Shown here: positions 31,901 through 39,934 of the stretch, piece after piece
Numbering within the stretch: position 1 is the stretch's first letter
Layout of the letters: each line of letters starts with the position of its first letter
Origin: Croceibacterium_A sp044506565
GTDB taxonomy: Bacteria; Pseudomonadota; Alphaproteobacteria; Sphingomonadales; Sphingomonadaceae
Direction: 5' to 3'
Assembly: GCA_044506565.1 (NCBI GenBank)
Contig: JBIQKN010000002.1
Coordinates: forward strand, 1-64,000
Length of the DNA: 64,000 bases
The notes under the pieces: model-generated
Seen by the model: the letters and a program-made list of their open reading frames with translations, nothing else
Database searches by the model: none
Told to the model about the DNA's origin: nothing
Position numbers and translations under genes: made by a program

Positions 31901-32523
31901 TGCCCCGCCGCCAGGCGCTGTGGGACGCGCGCACGCTGGTCGCCGCCCCGGATCTGCCGCTGTTCCGCCACGCTGCGGCGCGCGAGGAAGGGGCCGAGCG
32001 TCGCTGCACCGCGCTGCCGGCGATGCCGCTGAGCGAGGAAGTGGTCGCCGACTACCAGACCCAGCGGCTCAGCCTGAAGGCCCACCCGATGAGCTTCCTG
32101 CGCGCCTCGCTCGCCGAGCGCGGTTTCCTGCGTGCGGCCGACCTGCCTGCACGCCGCAACCGCTCGACGGTCAGGGTCGCCGGGGTGGTGCTGATCCGCC
32201 AGCGTCCGGGCAGTGCCAAGGGCGTGGTCTTCATCACGCTCGAGGACGAGACCGGCGTCGTCAACGTGGTCGTCTGGCCCGACATGATGGAACGATTCCG
32301 CAAGGCGGTGATGGGCGCGAGGCTGATGGAAGTGCAGGGACGGGTCGAGGCGGACGAAGGCGTGATCCACGTGATCGCCGCCCGGATCGACGACGCGACG
32401 CACCGGCTGCACGATCTCTCCGGCGACCTGTTGCGTCCGGCGATAGCGCACGGCGACCACGCCGGCAGCCACGGTCACCCGCGCGACGTGCGGGTCATCC
32501 CGAAGTCGCGGGATTTCCATTGA
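28918..32523 (+). CDS. dnaE2: error-prone DNA polymerase DnaE2 with in-frame palindromic element
   Basis: A DnaE paralogue used in SOS mutagenesis (ImuC), 1201 residues. It has a degenerate PHP domain (FVELGTMSCFSFLRGAS), the polymerase core GRGSAANSAVCFCLG and PPDIDVDFEHERREEV with catalytic Asp residues, MPRHLSQHVGGF, KVDVLALGML, and a C-terminal OB fold (VRVAGVVLIRQRPGSAKG). Residues 861-931 are encoded by a 211-bp palindromic element and are absent from the normal family layout; they sit between NRSQWDCTLELV and ALRLGLRQVEGL. The reading frame stays open. The ATG at 28918 follows the UdgX stop by 2 bp, and the operon begins at the SOS box. imuA and imuB are not in this window. Confidence 0.93.
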   Translation: MPEAPLTPGKRRIAVDPETIAPPKRAPFVELGTMSCFSFLRGASDAVDLVTTARELGYDSMGIADVNSMAGVVRIHTEAKKLKLKPVIGCRIETIEGLAFLAYPVDRAAYGRLCRLISAGRMRKLDGSWQDKGACDIDIALLAEHAEGVQLVLLPPRDLEHVFTVPAWAGNVVALDGTAVAGDVTGAFADILPHLAGGLTTLRHIAASYLYTGDDQARIDRLDALARANGLGLLATNEVHYHAPERRPLQDVMTAIRHKTTVAAAGYLLHPNAERHLKSPAEMERLFARWPHAIVASREVADACRFSLDELRYEYPKAAYPDGMTSQSYLELRTWEGAKWRYPNGIRKDIRETLKKELALIGKLGIAPYFLTIKEIVDFARSREPPILCQGRGSAANSAVCFCLGITSVDPAEHQLLFDRFLSEERKEPPDIDVDFEHERREEVIQHIYETYGRERAGLCATVIHYRPRMAIREVGKAMGLSEDVTAALARTVWGGHGREIDEQHVLREAGLDLTDPHLKRVLRLTEQMIGMPRHLSQHVGGFILTDGPLTELVPIGNGAMADRSFIEWDKDDIDDLAIFKVDVLALGMLTCIRKALDLLDAHHGRRLTLATVPQEDPAVYDMLCKGDSIGVFQVESRAQMNMLPRLQPRKFYDLVVEVAIVRPGPIQGDMVHPYLKARKAVREGRPLPPLPGPSPEHGPPDELSSILGRTYGVPIFQEQAMKIALDAARFTPAEANQLRKAMATFRSRGMVHEHEEKMVGRMVDRGYDPEFAQRCFNQIKGFGEYGFPESHAASFAHLVYVSSWLKCHYPAAFACALLNSQPMGFYAPAQIVRDARDHGVVVLPVDVNRSQWDCTLELVDSRGDAETRREGDRRSQRRRAREGAAGIPSRTPSDGSEGEQDESGFAAIPSSLRPCASASAPLRVSASPRETQIALRLGLRQVEGLPEHAAAQLVAARDAGGPFRDVADLRERARLGPAHIERLAAADCFGSLALPRRQALWDARTLVAAPDLPLFRHAAAREEGAERRCTALPAMPLSEEVVADYQTQRLSLKAHPMSFLRASLAERGFLRAADLPARRNRSTVRVAGVVLIRQRPGSAKGVVFITLEDETGVVNVVVWPDMMERFRKAVMGARLMEVQGRVEADEGVIHVIAARIDDATHRLHDLSGDLLRPAIAHGDHAGSHGHPRDVRVIPKSRDFH
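31500..31710. repeat. 211-bp palindromic element inserted in frame in dnaE2
   Basis: The ends are near-perfect 27-bp inverted repeats: the left arm (31500-31526) starts TTCACGCGGAGACGCGGAG and the right arm (31684-31710) is its reverse complement with one mismatch, ending CTCCGCGTGAA. Inside lies a second inverted pair (about 31541-31568 and 31649-31677) that is less perfect. The length adds about 70 codons without a stop, encoding a low-complexity Arg/Ser/Ala-rich segment. It encodes no transposase, so it resembles a non-autonomous, REP/RPE-like palindromic element. I noticed no second copy in this window. Confidence 0.88.
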
Positions 32524-32554
32524 CCCGCAGGCGGAGCGAATCGAGGGGACACCG

Positions 32555-33187
32555 ATGATCGACCCCGCCAAGCTCGCGGCCTTCGCCTTCGTCACGGGGC
32601 TGGTCAGCCTGACCCCAGGGCCGCAGATGGTGTTCGTGATGACCCAGGCGGCCTGGCGCGGGCCGCGCGCCGGCGCGGCGGCGCTCGCCGGACTGCAGCT
32701 CGGCAACGCGACCTGGTTCGTGATGGCTGGCCTCGGGCTCGGGGCGCTGGCGCTCGCCTGGCCGGCGGCCTTCACCGTCCTGACCGGCGCCGGAGCGCTC
32801 TACCTCGCGTGGCTCGGCTTCAACGCCTGGCGACAGGCCGGCGCGGACCGGCCCGAGGACGCGCCCGGCACCTCGCGCCATGCCCTGCGCGACAGCCTCG
32901 CGGTCTCGCTGAGCAATCCGAAGTCGCTGGTCTACGTTCTCGCGCTGCTGCCGCCGTTCATCGATGCGCGGCTGCCTGTCGCGCCCCAGCTGGCCCTGCT
33001 CGCCGCGATCGCGATCGCGCTCGATCTCGCGGTCGGCGTGATCTACGTGCTGGCCGGGGGCGGGCTTTCGGCGGCGATGAACCGGCCCGGCGTGCGGCTG
33101 TGGTTCGAACGGGCGATCGGCGCGGTCTTCCTCGTTCTCGCCGCGGCGATCCTCGCAGACCTCGCTCGCCGCTCGGGCGCGTTGTGA
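32555..33187 (+). CDS. LysE family translocator
   Basis: A 210-residue, six-helix inner-membrane exporter of the LysE/RhtB type. It has the N-terminal signature SLTPGPQMVFVMTQAAWRG, then GLQLGNATWFVMAGLGL, and SLSNPKSLVYVLALLPPF in the middle. Such proteins export amino acids or their derivatives; the substrate is not visible. The start is ATG 32555 with GAGGGGA upstream, 31 bp after dnaE2. It overlaps the next gene by 4 bp. Confidence 0.9.
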   Translation: MIDPAKLAAFAFVTGLVSLTPGPQMVFVMTQAAWRGPRAGAAALAGLQLGNATWFVMAGLGLGALALAWPAAFTVLTGAGALYLAWLGFNAWRQAGADRPEDAPGTSRHALRDSLAVSLSNPKSLVYVLALLPPFIDARLPVAPQLALLAAIAIALDLAVGVIYVLAGGGLSAAMNRPGVRLWFERAIGAVFLVLAAAILADLARRSGAL

Positions 33188-33891
33188 AGCGCGCCTTCCC
33201 CTTCGACCGGATAGCGCTCCTCCTGTTCGCGCTCGGGGCGCTCTTCCTCGCCGGACGGGCCTGGCTCGCCGATCATCCGCAGCACGATCCCTGGGCTCCG
33301 CTCGACCTGCGCGATCCGCCCGGCTGGGCCACCCAGCGCAAGCTGGCGGCCCTGCGCGGGGATCCCGCGGAATGCCGCGCGGTGCTCGGGCGCAGCGGCG
33401 TCGCCTTCGCGGTCCTCCCAGGGGAAGGCGAGGGGCCTTGTCTGCGCGACGACCGAACGGTTCTCGCGCGCGCTCCGCTCGTCCCCGACCCGCCGCCGAC
33501 CACCTGCGCGGTCGGGGCCGGGTTCGAGCTGTGGCTGCAGCAGGGTGTGCAGCCCGCCGCCCGCGAGCTGCTGGGCGCGAGCGTGACCCGGATCGAGCAC
33601 CTCGGGGCCTACAGTTGCCGTCGGCTCTACGGCCGTCGGGAAGGACGCTGGAGCGAGCATGCCACGGGCAATGCGCTCGACATCGCGGCATTCGTTCTCG
33701 ACGACGGCCGCAGGATCAGCATTGCCCGTGATTGGGACGGAGAAGGTGCAGAGGCCGCCTTCCTGCGCCGCGCGCGCGACGAGGCCTGTCGGGCTTTCGG
33801 CACCGTCCTGTCTCCCGACTACAACGCCGCCCACGCCGATCACTTCCATCTCGACCAGGCGCGGCGATCGTTCGGAGTAGTTTGCCGTTAG
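33184..33891 (+). CDS. extensin-like C-terminal domain protein (putative cell-wall hydrolase)
   Basis: A 235-residue protein with an N-terminal hydrophobic anchor (IALLLFALGALFLAGRAWLA) and an extensin-family domain (PF06904-like). The zinc-site pattern of the related peptidase M15 fold is visible in SEHATGNALDIAAFVL and NAAHADHFHLD. It also has an EHLGAYSCRRLYGR segment with a Cys. The GTG at 33184 overlaps the LysE stop (GTGA), so the two genes are coupled. A role in peptidoglycan processing is inference. Confidence 0.82.
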   Translation: MKRAFPFDRIALLLFALGALFLAGRAWLADHPQHDPWAPLDLRDPPGWATQRKLAALRGDPAECRAVLGRSGVAFAVLPGEGEGPCLRDDRTVLARAPLVPDPPPTTCAVGAGFELWLQQGVQPAARELLGASVTRIEHLGAYSCRRLYGRREGRWSEHATGNALDIAAFVLDDGRRISIARDWDGEGAEAAFLRRARDEACRAFGTVLSPDYNAAHADHFHLDQARRSFGVVCR

Positions 33892-33938
33892 GCTTTCCGC
33901 GCAAGACAACGTTAAGGGTAAGCACCCAACCTCGCCGC

Positions 33939-34304
33939 ATGGCCAGGTCCAAACCCGCAGCTCTGTCGAACCCCACCGAGTATATCCGCGACGATTCGCG
34001 CCAGCGTGTCAGCCTCGAGGCCCGTTGCCGGGCGGCCGACCGCGAGATCCAGGACGTCCTCGTGATGGATCTCGGGCAGAACGGCTGCCGCCTACTCGGC
34101 GTGGCTGCCGGGGTTACCAAGAACGATCCGCTGCAGCTCTGGCTCGGCGACGCCGGTCCGTTCGCGGCACGGCTGTGCTGGGCGAAGCGGGGCTCGCTCG
34201 GCGTGGAATTCGAGGAGCCTCTCGAGGAGGCGCTCGTTAGCCGGTTGGCGGAAGCCGCCGCGGAGCCTAATGTGATTGCCATGCGCCGGCCCAGGTCGGG
34301 CTGA
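33939..34304 (+). CDS. PilZ domain protein
   Basis: A 121-residue single PilZ domain. The RxxxR arm is present (RDDSR), but the DxSxxG motif reads DLGQNG, with Ser replaced by Gly, which may weaken c-di-GMP binding. The strands LQLWLGDAGPFAARLCWA and GVEFEEPL complete the beta barrel. The ATG at 33939 was chosen over the long open frame upstream because that frame is antisense or out of frame with the extensin-like gene. It precedes a CheY-like gene. Confidence 0.78.
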   Translation: MARSKPAALSNPTEYIRDDSRQRVSLEARCRAADREIQDVLVMDLGQNGCRLLGVAAGVTKNDPLQLWLGDAGPFAARLCWAKRGSLGVEFEEPLEEALVSRLAEAAAEPNVIAMRRPRSG

Positions 34305-34403
34305 CAAAGCGGTAGCGCGATACGGGTCGGGCTCGGTCGGCGCTTAATCCAACGGTTAGACTTCGGTCGTACCTAGGCAAAAAACACACACGGGACGGGC
34401 GCC

Positions 34404-34769
34404 ATGAAGAAATGCCTGATCGTCGACGACTCGCGCGTGATCCGCAAGGTCTCGCGTCACATCGTCGAAGGGTTCGGGTTCGAGGTGGATGAAGCCGAGA
34501 ATGGGCAGCAGGCGCTGGACAAGTGCCGCGAAACGATGCCCGCCCTGATCCTCCTCGACTGGAACATGCCCGTGATGAGCGGTATCGAGTTCATCGTGGC
34601 GTTGCGCGAGATGGACGGCGGCGACCTGCCCAAGGTCGTTTTCTGCACCACCGAGCACGATGTCGCCCATGTTCGCGAGGGGATTGCCTCGGGCGCGGAC
34701 GAGTACGTGATGAAGCCGTTCGACCACGATACGCTCCAGGTGAAGCTCGGGCGGATCGGTCTTGCGTGA
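34404..34769 (+). CDS. single-domain response regulator, CheY-like
   Basis: A 121-residue receiver with D8/D9, phosphoacceptor D52 (LLDWNMP), a TT pair in the switch position and KPF near residue 104 (VMKPFDHDTL). There is no output domain, so it probably acts on a partner protein. No chemotaxis genes are adjacent. It lies between a PilZ gene and a 92-residue unknown gene, all on the plus strand. The start is ATG 34404. Confidence 0.85.
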   Translation: MKKCLIVDDSRVIRKVSRHIVEGFGFEVDEAENGQQALDKCRETMPALILLDWNMPVMSGIEFIVALREMDGGDLPKVVFCTTEHDVAHVREGIASGADEYVMKPFDHDTLQVKLGRIGLA

Positions 34770-34816
34770 TCCTTGCAGTGCGGCACTATCGGCGAACGTA
34801 GCGAGGTGATTTCAAG

Positions 34817-35095
34817 TTGATCGAGATCGAAGTTCAGAACGAGACGCACCAGAGCCAGGTCCAGCTCAAGTTCCTGGCCGTGCCCAGGATCGGCGAGGGC
34901 ATCCGGTTGCAGGAGCCCGACGGCTCATGGGCGTCGTACGACGTGCTCGACCTGTGGTACCAGCGCGCGCAGTACGGTGACGTCTGGGTGCCGTACATCC
35001 ACGTGCGCATGACGCCGCCGAGCGAGGACTTCGGGGCGGTCCTGCGTCCCGATTTCTCGCAGCGCGACGAGGTCGACGTGCAGGGAGACTACTAG
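34817..35095 (+). CDS. conserved-looking hypothetical protein
   Basis: A 92-residue soluble protein, rich in aromatic and acidic residues (ASYDVLDLWYQRAQYGDVWVPYIHVRM). It begins at TTG 34817, with GAGGTGA 7 bases upstream. No motif tells the function. Its stop region overlaps the convergent phoB stop by 4 bp. It may be in one transcript with the CheY-like regulator 47 bp upstream. Confidence 0.6.
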   Translation: MIEIEVQNETHQSQVQLKFLAVPRIGEGIRLQEPDGSWASYDVLDLWYQRAQYGDVWVPYIHVRMTPPSEDFGAVLRPDFSQRDEVDVQGDY

Positions 35096-35781
35096 ACCGG
35101 TTCGAGCGCGTAGCCGGCCGAGCGCACGGTACGGATCGGATCGCGCCCGTCGTCGAGCGCGATCGCCTTGCGCAGCCGGCGAATGTGCACGTCGACCGTG
35201 CGCTCCTCGATCTCGCTGTCCGTCCCCCACACCGCATCGAGCAACTGGCTGCGCGAGAACACGCGGCGCGGATGCTCCATGAAGAACTTGAGCAGGCGAT
35301 ACTCGGTCGGGCCGATCCTCAGCGGTCGACCGCGGCGCTCGACCCGGTGGGCTACCGGATCGAGCCTCAGATCGCCCGCCTCGAGCGTCTCGCCCGCGAG
35401 AGCCGGGCGCACCCGGCGCAGGACCGCCGAAACGCGCGCAAGCAGCTCGCGCGGCGAGAACGGCTTGGTCAGGTAATCGTCCGCCCCGGTCTCGAGTCCG
35501 CGCACGCGGTCGTCCTCGGCTTCGCGCGCCGTCAGCATGATGATCGGCACGTGGGCGGTCGCCCTGTCACGGCGCAGCCGCCGGCAAACCTCGATCCCGC
35601 TCGTGCCGTCGATCATCCAGTCGAGGATCACCAGGTCGGGGACTTCCTCGGCAGCGCATATCAGCGCTTCGTCGCCGTCCGCCGTCACCCGGACATCGTA
35701 CCCTTCGTTGGCGAAGCGGTATTCGAGCAGTTCGGCCAGCGCCTGGTCGTCTTCGACCAGCAGGAGTTTCGGCGACGTCAC
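35092..35781 (-). CDS. phoB: phosphate regulon response regulator PhoB
   Basis: A 229-residue OmpR/PhoB-type regulator. The receiver has E10-D12, phosphoacceptor D54 (VILDWMIDG), TAREAEDD and K104-like KPFSPREL. The DNA-binding winged helix follows, with IGPTEYRLLKFFMEHPRRVFSR and ERTVDVHIRRLRKAI. The start is GTG at 35781. It lies 59 bp downstream of phoU, as the last gene of the pst cluster. It is expected to bind the Pho boxes at 41017 and 11601. Confidence 0.93.
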   Translation of the reverse strand: MTSPKLLLVEDDQALAELLEYRFANEGYDVRVTADGDEALICAAEEVPDLVILDWMIDGTSGIEVCRRLRRDRATAHVPIIMLTAREAEDDRVRGLETGADDYLTKPFSPRELLARVSAVLRRVRPALAGETLEAGDLRLDPVAHRVERRGRPLRIGPTEYRLLKFFMEHPRRVFSRSQLLDAVWGTDSEIEERTVDVHIRRLRKAIALDDGRDPIRTVRSAGYALEPV

Positions 35782-35840
35782 GATTCGCGTTCTCCGGTCA
35801 CGACGGCACCGTCATATGTCCGTTTTGCGGCAGTTTTGTT

Positions 35841-36509
35841 TCAACTCTCGCGGTCGGGCGGATAAGTGCCGACGGCGGCGTAGTGGACCATCTCGGCGAT
35901 GTTGGTCGCATGGTCCCCGATCCGCTCGAGGTTGCGCGCGACGAACAGCAGCTCGGCCGCGCTGCTGATCGTCGCCGGGTTCTCGACCATGAAGCTGACG
36001 AGATTGCGGAACACGCTGTCGTAGAACGCGTCGACCTTGGCGTCGCGCTCGATCACCTCGCGCGCCAGCACCGGATCGCGCGCGGCATAGGCGGTCAGCA
36101 CATCGTGGACCATCTCCGCCGCGAGGTCGGCCATTGCCGGGATCAGCGTCAGCGGCTCGAACCGGCCGCGGTCCTTGATGCGGTTGACGCGCTTGGCGAT
36201 GTTCTTCGCGTAGTCGCCGATCCGTTCGATCACCCCGCCGATCTTGAGCGCGGCGACGATCTCGCGCAGGTCGTCGGCCATTGGCGCGCGCAGGGCGAGC
36301 GTGCGCACCGCCATCGCGTCGACCTCGCTCTCGAGCGCGTCGAGCTTCTTGTCGCGGGCGACGACTTCCTGGCCGAGCGCCTCGTCGCCCCTGACCAGCG
36401 CGCGCATACCTTCCTCGATCGCCAGCTCGGCGAGCCCGCCCATCTCGGCGATCAGGCCGCGCAGCCGGGTGATGTCCTCGTCGAATGCCTTGACCGTGTG
36501 CTCTGCCAT
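35841..36509 (-). CDS. phoU: phosphate transport system regulator PhoU
   Basis: A 222-residue, two-repeat all-helical protein that links Pst and PhoR to silence the Pho regulon when phosphate is plentiful. Both copies of the PhoU motif are visible: LKIGGVIERIGDYAKNIAKR and VARNLERIGDHATNIAE. I chose the ATG at 36509 (MAEHTVKAFDEDI), because the longer open frame runs into pstB on the same strand. It lies 11 bp downstream of pstB. Confidence 0.95.
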   Translation of the reverse strand: MAEHTVKAFDEDITRLRGLIAEMGGLAELAIEEGMRALVRGDEALGQEVVARDKKLDALESEVDAMAVRTLALRAPMADDLREIVAALKIGGVIERIGDYAKNIAKRVNRIKDRGRFEPLTLIPAMADLAAEMVHDVLTAYAARDPVLAREVIERDAKVDAFYDSVFRNLVSFMVENPATISSAAELLFVARNLERIGDHATNIAEMVHYAAVGTYPPDRES

Positions 36510-36520
36510 CGCCCGTGATC

Positions 36521-37300
36521 CTATCCGTAGCGGCCGGTGATGTAATCCTTGGTCCGCACTTCGCGGGGATTGGTGAAGATTTCCGAGGTCTCGCCGTATT
36601 CGACCATCCGCCCGAGGTGGAAGAAGGCAGTGCGCTGCGACACGCGCGCGGCCTGCTGCATCGAGTGGGTGACGATGACGATCGCGTAACGGCCGCGCAG
36701 TTCGTCGATCAGCTCCTCGATCCTCGCGGTGGCGATCGGGTCGAGCGCCGAGCACGGCTCGTCCATCAGGATCACCTCGGGCTGTACGGCGATCGCACGG
36801 GCGATGCACAGCCGCTGCTGCTGCCCGCCGGAGAGCGCAGTGCCGGAATCGTCCAGGCGGTCCTTGACCTCGTCCCACAGGCCGGCCCGCCGCAGCGCCT
36901 TTTCGACGATCGCCTCGAGCTCGCTGCGGTTGCCGGCGAGGCCGTGGATGCGCGGGCCGTAGGCCACGTTCTCGAAGATCGACTTGGGGAACGGGTTGGG
37001 CTTCTGGAACACCATGCCGACCCGGGCGCGCAGCTGCACCACGTCCATGTTCGAGCGGTAGATGTCCTCCCCGTCGAGTTCGATCGTGCCTTCGACGCGG
37101 GCGCTGGCGATCGTGTCGTTCATGCGGTTCAGCGCGCGCAGGAAGGTCGACTTGCCACAGCCGGACGGGCCGATGAAGGCGGTCACGTATTCGCGCGGGA
37201 TGTTGATCGTGACCGAGTCCACGGCCTTCTTGTCGCCGTAGAACACGGAGACGTCGCGGGCGCGCATCTTCGGCTCGGGGGTGGTCGGTTCGGTCACCAT
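36521..37300 (-). CDS. pstB: phosphate ABC transporter ATP-binding protein PstB
   Basis: A 259-residue ABC ATPase of the high-affinity phosphate transporter. It has Walker A GPSGCGKST, MVFQKPNPFPKSIFENV, the signature LSGGQQQRLCIARAI, Walker B ILMDEPCSALDP and the H-loop VTHSMQQA, all typical of PstB. The ATG at 37300 overlaps the pstA stop by 7 bp, showing translational coupling. Confidence 0.97.
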   Translation of the reverse strand: MVTEPTTPEPKMRARDVSVFYGDKKAVDSVTINIPREYVTAFIGPSGCGKSTFLRALNRMNDTIASARVEGTIELDGEDIYRSNMDVVQLRARVGMVFQKPNPFPKSIFENVAYGPRIHGLAGNRSELEAIVEKALRRAGLWDEVKDRLDDSGTALSGGQQQRLCIARAIAVQPEVILMDEPCSALDPIATARIEELIDELRGRYAIVIVTHSMQQAARVSQRTAFFHLGRMVEYGETSEIFTNPREVRTKDYITGRYG

Positions 37301-38541
37301 GTCTTCTCGAAACGGTTGCGGAGGTAGATGGCGAGCGCGTTCATCGCCAGCAGGAACCCCAGGAGAACGATGATCGCCGCGCTCGTCCGTTCGACGAACC
37401 CGCGGTCGATCTCGTCGGACCACAGGAATATCTGCACCGGCAGTACGGTCGCCGGGTCGGTCAGCCCGTCCGGCGGCGTGGCGACGAAGGCGCGCATGCC
37501 GATCATCAGCAGCGGCGCGGTCTCGCCGAGTGCGCGGGCCATGCCGATGATCGTGCCCGTGAGGATGCCGGGCAGCGCCAGCGGCAGCACATGGTGGAAC
37601 ACGACCTGGATCGGCGAGGCGCCGAGCGCCATCGCCCCGTCGCGGATCGACGGGGGCACGGCCTTGATCGCGTTGCGCCCGGCGATGACGATCACCGGCA
37701 TGGTCATCAACGCGAGGGTCATGCCCCCGATCAGCGGCGCCGAGCGCATGTTCGGGAAAAGTGTCAGGAATACCGCGAGGCCCAGCAGGCCGAAGATGAT
37801 CGAGGGCACCGCGGCGAGATTGTTGATCGAAACCTCGATCAGGTCGGTCCAGCGGTTCCGCGGCGCGTATTCCTCGAGGTAGAGCGCGGCGAGCACGCCG
37901 ATCGGGAAGGCGAGGGCGAGCGTCACCAGCATCGTCAGCATCGAGCCCTTGAGCGCGCCCCAGATGCCGACCAGCTGCGGATCGGTTGCGTCCGACCGGG
38001 TGAGGAACCCGGGGTCGAATTCCCTGGAAAGAACACCCTGTTCGGCGAGCCGGCGCGCGAGCGGCTGGAGCGCCGGCTGGCCGTCGCCGGAGAAGGCCGA
38101 GGCGAGGTTCTTGCCGACGGGAAGTGCGAACTCCGCACGCCCCTGCAACAGCGCGGGGTCGTCGGCGACGGCCGCCGCGACCGTTCGCCAGGCGTCCCCT
38201 GAAAGCTGGGCAGCCGCTTCGTCCCCGAAGGCCTCTGCCGCGCTGAAACGGACGAGATCGGGCAGACCCTGCCGTTCGAGCGCGCGTGCGGCCTCGGCCT
38301 CGCCGACCCCCGGAGGCAGCGAAAGACCGACAGTGGTGAAGTCGACCGGAACCTTCAGGGTCGTCCGCTGGAAGCCGCCGATTCCGTTGACCGTCATCGT
38401 CACCAGCAGGAACGCCAGCACGGCGACCGAGAACAGCACCGCCGCAAGGCCGAGCAGCCGAAAGCGGCGCTCGGCCGCGTAGCGCTTCCTGAGACGCGCC
38501 TCGAAAGCCGCGGTGCGGGTCGGGGCGAGGACGTCACTCAT
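37294..38541 (-). CDS. pstA: phosphate ABC transporter permease PstA
   Basis: A 415-residue inner-membrane permease. After the first helix (LGLAAVLFSVAVLAFLLVTMTVNG), a ~150-residue periplasmic region (residues about 65-210) precedes the core transport helices with GMARALGETAPLLMIGM and the EAA-like loop MALGASPIQVVFHHVLPLALPGI. This long insertion is usual in alphaproteobacterial PstA proteins and longer than the ~300-residue enteric form. The ATG at 38541 overlaps the pstC stop by 8 bp. Confidence 0.93.
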   Translation of the reverse strand: MSDVLAPTRTAAFEARLRKRYAAERRFRLLGLAAVLFSVAVLAFLLVTMTVNGIGGFQRTTLKVPVDFTTVGLSLPPGVGEAEAARALERQGLPDLVRFSAAEAFGDEAAAQLSGDAWRTVAAAVADDPALLQGRAEFALPVGKNLASAFSGDGQPALQPLARRLAEQGVLSREFDPGFLTRSDATDPQLVGIWGALKGSMLTMLVTLALAFPIGVLAALYLEEYAPRNRWTDLIEVSINNLAAVPSIIFGLLGLAVFLTLFPNMRSAPLIGGMTLALMTMPVIVIAGRNAIKAVPPSIRDGAMALGASPIQVVFHHVLPLALPGILTGTIIGMARALGETAPLLMIGMRAFVATPPDGLTDPATVLPVQIFLWSDEIDRGFVERTSAAIIVLLGFLLAMNALAIYLRNRFEKTW

Positions 38542-39919
38542 AGGCTTCGCGGAACCGCCTGACGACGCGCAGCGCGACGACGTTGAGCGCCAGCGTGACG
38601 AGGAACAGCACGAAGCCGAGCGCGAAAGCACTCAGCGTCGCCGGGTGGTCGAAGCTGCCTTCGCCGGTCAGCATGCCGACGATCTGGAAGGTCACCGTGG
38701 TCATCGCCTCGAGCGGGTTGGCGGTCAGGTTGGCTGCGGCACCCGCGGCCATGACCACGATCATCGTCTCGCCGATCGCCCGGCTGATCGCCAGCATCAC
38801 GCCGGCGACGATTCCTGGAAGTGCCGCGGGGACGAGCACGCGGCGGATCGTCTCGCTGGTCGTTGCGCCGAGCGCGAGGCTGCCGTCGCGCATCGCCTGC
38901 GGCACGGCGGCGATCGAATCGTCGGCCATCGAAGAGACGAAGGGGATGATCATCACCCCCATGACCAGCCCGGCCGCGAGCGCGCTCTCGCTCGAGGCAT
39001 TGGCGATGCCCACGGCCTGCGCGAGGTCGCGCACGAGCGGCGCCACGGTCAGCGCGGCAAAGTAGCCGTAGACCACGGTGGGCACCCCGGCGAGGATCTC
39101 GAGCGCGGGCTTGAGCACCTTGCGCGCGCGCCGGTCGGCGTACTGCGTCAGGAATATCGCGCTCATCAGCCCGAGCGGGATGGCGACGACCATGGCGATG
39201 ACCGCGCCGATGTAGATCGTGCCCCAGAACAGCGGCAGCGCGCCGTAGCGCGACGGGTCCGGGGTCTCGGCGCTGCTCATCGGGTCGGGGCCCCAGTGGG
39301 TCCCGAACAGGAAATCGACCGGGCTGACCATCCCGAAAAAGCGGACGGTTTCGAAGACAAGGCTCACGAAGATCCCGAGCGTGGTCAGGATCGCCACCAG
39401 TGAGGCGAGGAGCAGGAGCGCCATCACGCCGCGCTCGACCTTGTGGCGGGCGGCGAAGTCCGGCCTGAGGCGCAGGAATCCCCAGGTTCCGCCGGCAAAG
39501 GCGATCGCCAATGTCGCGGCGAGACCGATCAGGTCGTAGCGCGCGATCGCCTCGCGGAAAGGCTCGACCAGGCCCTGCGCGGCCGGATTGAACACCCCCG
39601 ACGTGGCGCCGACGGCGACGCTGCGCGCCTCGCCGAGGATCGTGTCGCGCTGGAAGCCGAACGGCGGCAGGCCGGCGGCCTCGGGGGACGCCAGCACCGA
39701 CTGCATCACGAGCTGCGGCGACACGGCGCTCCACAACAGCCCGAACAGCAGCACCGGCACGGCGATCCACAGCGCGACGTACCAGGCGTGGTAGTTCGGC
39801 AGCGCTGCCAGCCGCCCTTCGGGCGCGGCGCGGCGAAAGCTCCACGCGCGCGCCCGTGCCCCGAGCCAGCCGACGAGGCCAAGGCCCAGAGCCAGCAGCA
39901 ACAGGAACGCGGGCGACAT
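38534..39919 (-). CDS. pstC: phosphate ABC transporter permease PstC
   Basis: A 461-residue permease, longer than the ~320-residue enteric form because of an N-terminal membrane and periplasmic extension (residues about 1-160). The core has FLFGTHWGPDP, GVPTVVYGYFAALTVAP, MADDSIAAVPQAMRDGSLALGAT and SRAIGETMIVVMAAG, all typical of PstC. It starts at ATG 39919, 15 bp after pstS, and overlaps pstA by 8 bp. Confidence 0.94.
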   Translation of the reverse strand: MSPAFLLLLALGLGLVGWLGARARAWSFRRAAPEGRLAALPNYHAWYVALWIAVPVLLFGLLWSAVSPQLVMQSVLASPEAAGLPPFGFQRDTILGEARSVAVGATSGVFNPAAQGLVEPFREAIARYDLIGLAATLAIAFAGGTWGFLRLRPDFAARHKVERGVMALLLLASLVAILTTLGIFVSLVFETVRFFGMVSPVDFLFGTHWGPDPMSSAETPDPSRYGALPLFWGTIYIGAVIAMVVAIPLGLMSAIFLTQYADRRARKVLKPALEILAGVPTVVYGYFAALTVAPLVRDLAQAVGIANASSESALAAGLVMGVMIIPFVSSMADDSIAAVPQAMRDGSLALGATTSETIRRVLVPAALPGIVAGVMLAISRAIGETMIVVMAAGAAANLTANPLEAMTTVTFQIVGMLTGEGSFDHPATLSAFALGFVLFLVTLALNVVALRVVRRFREAYE

Positions 39920-39934
39920 CGGCCGGGCGGGGTT

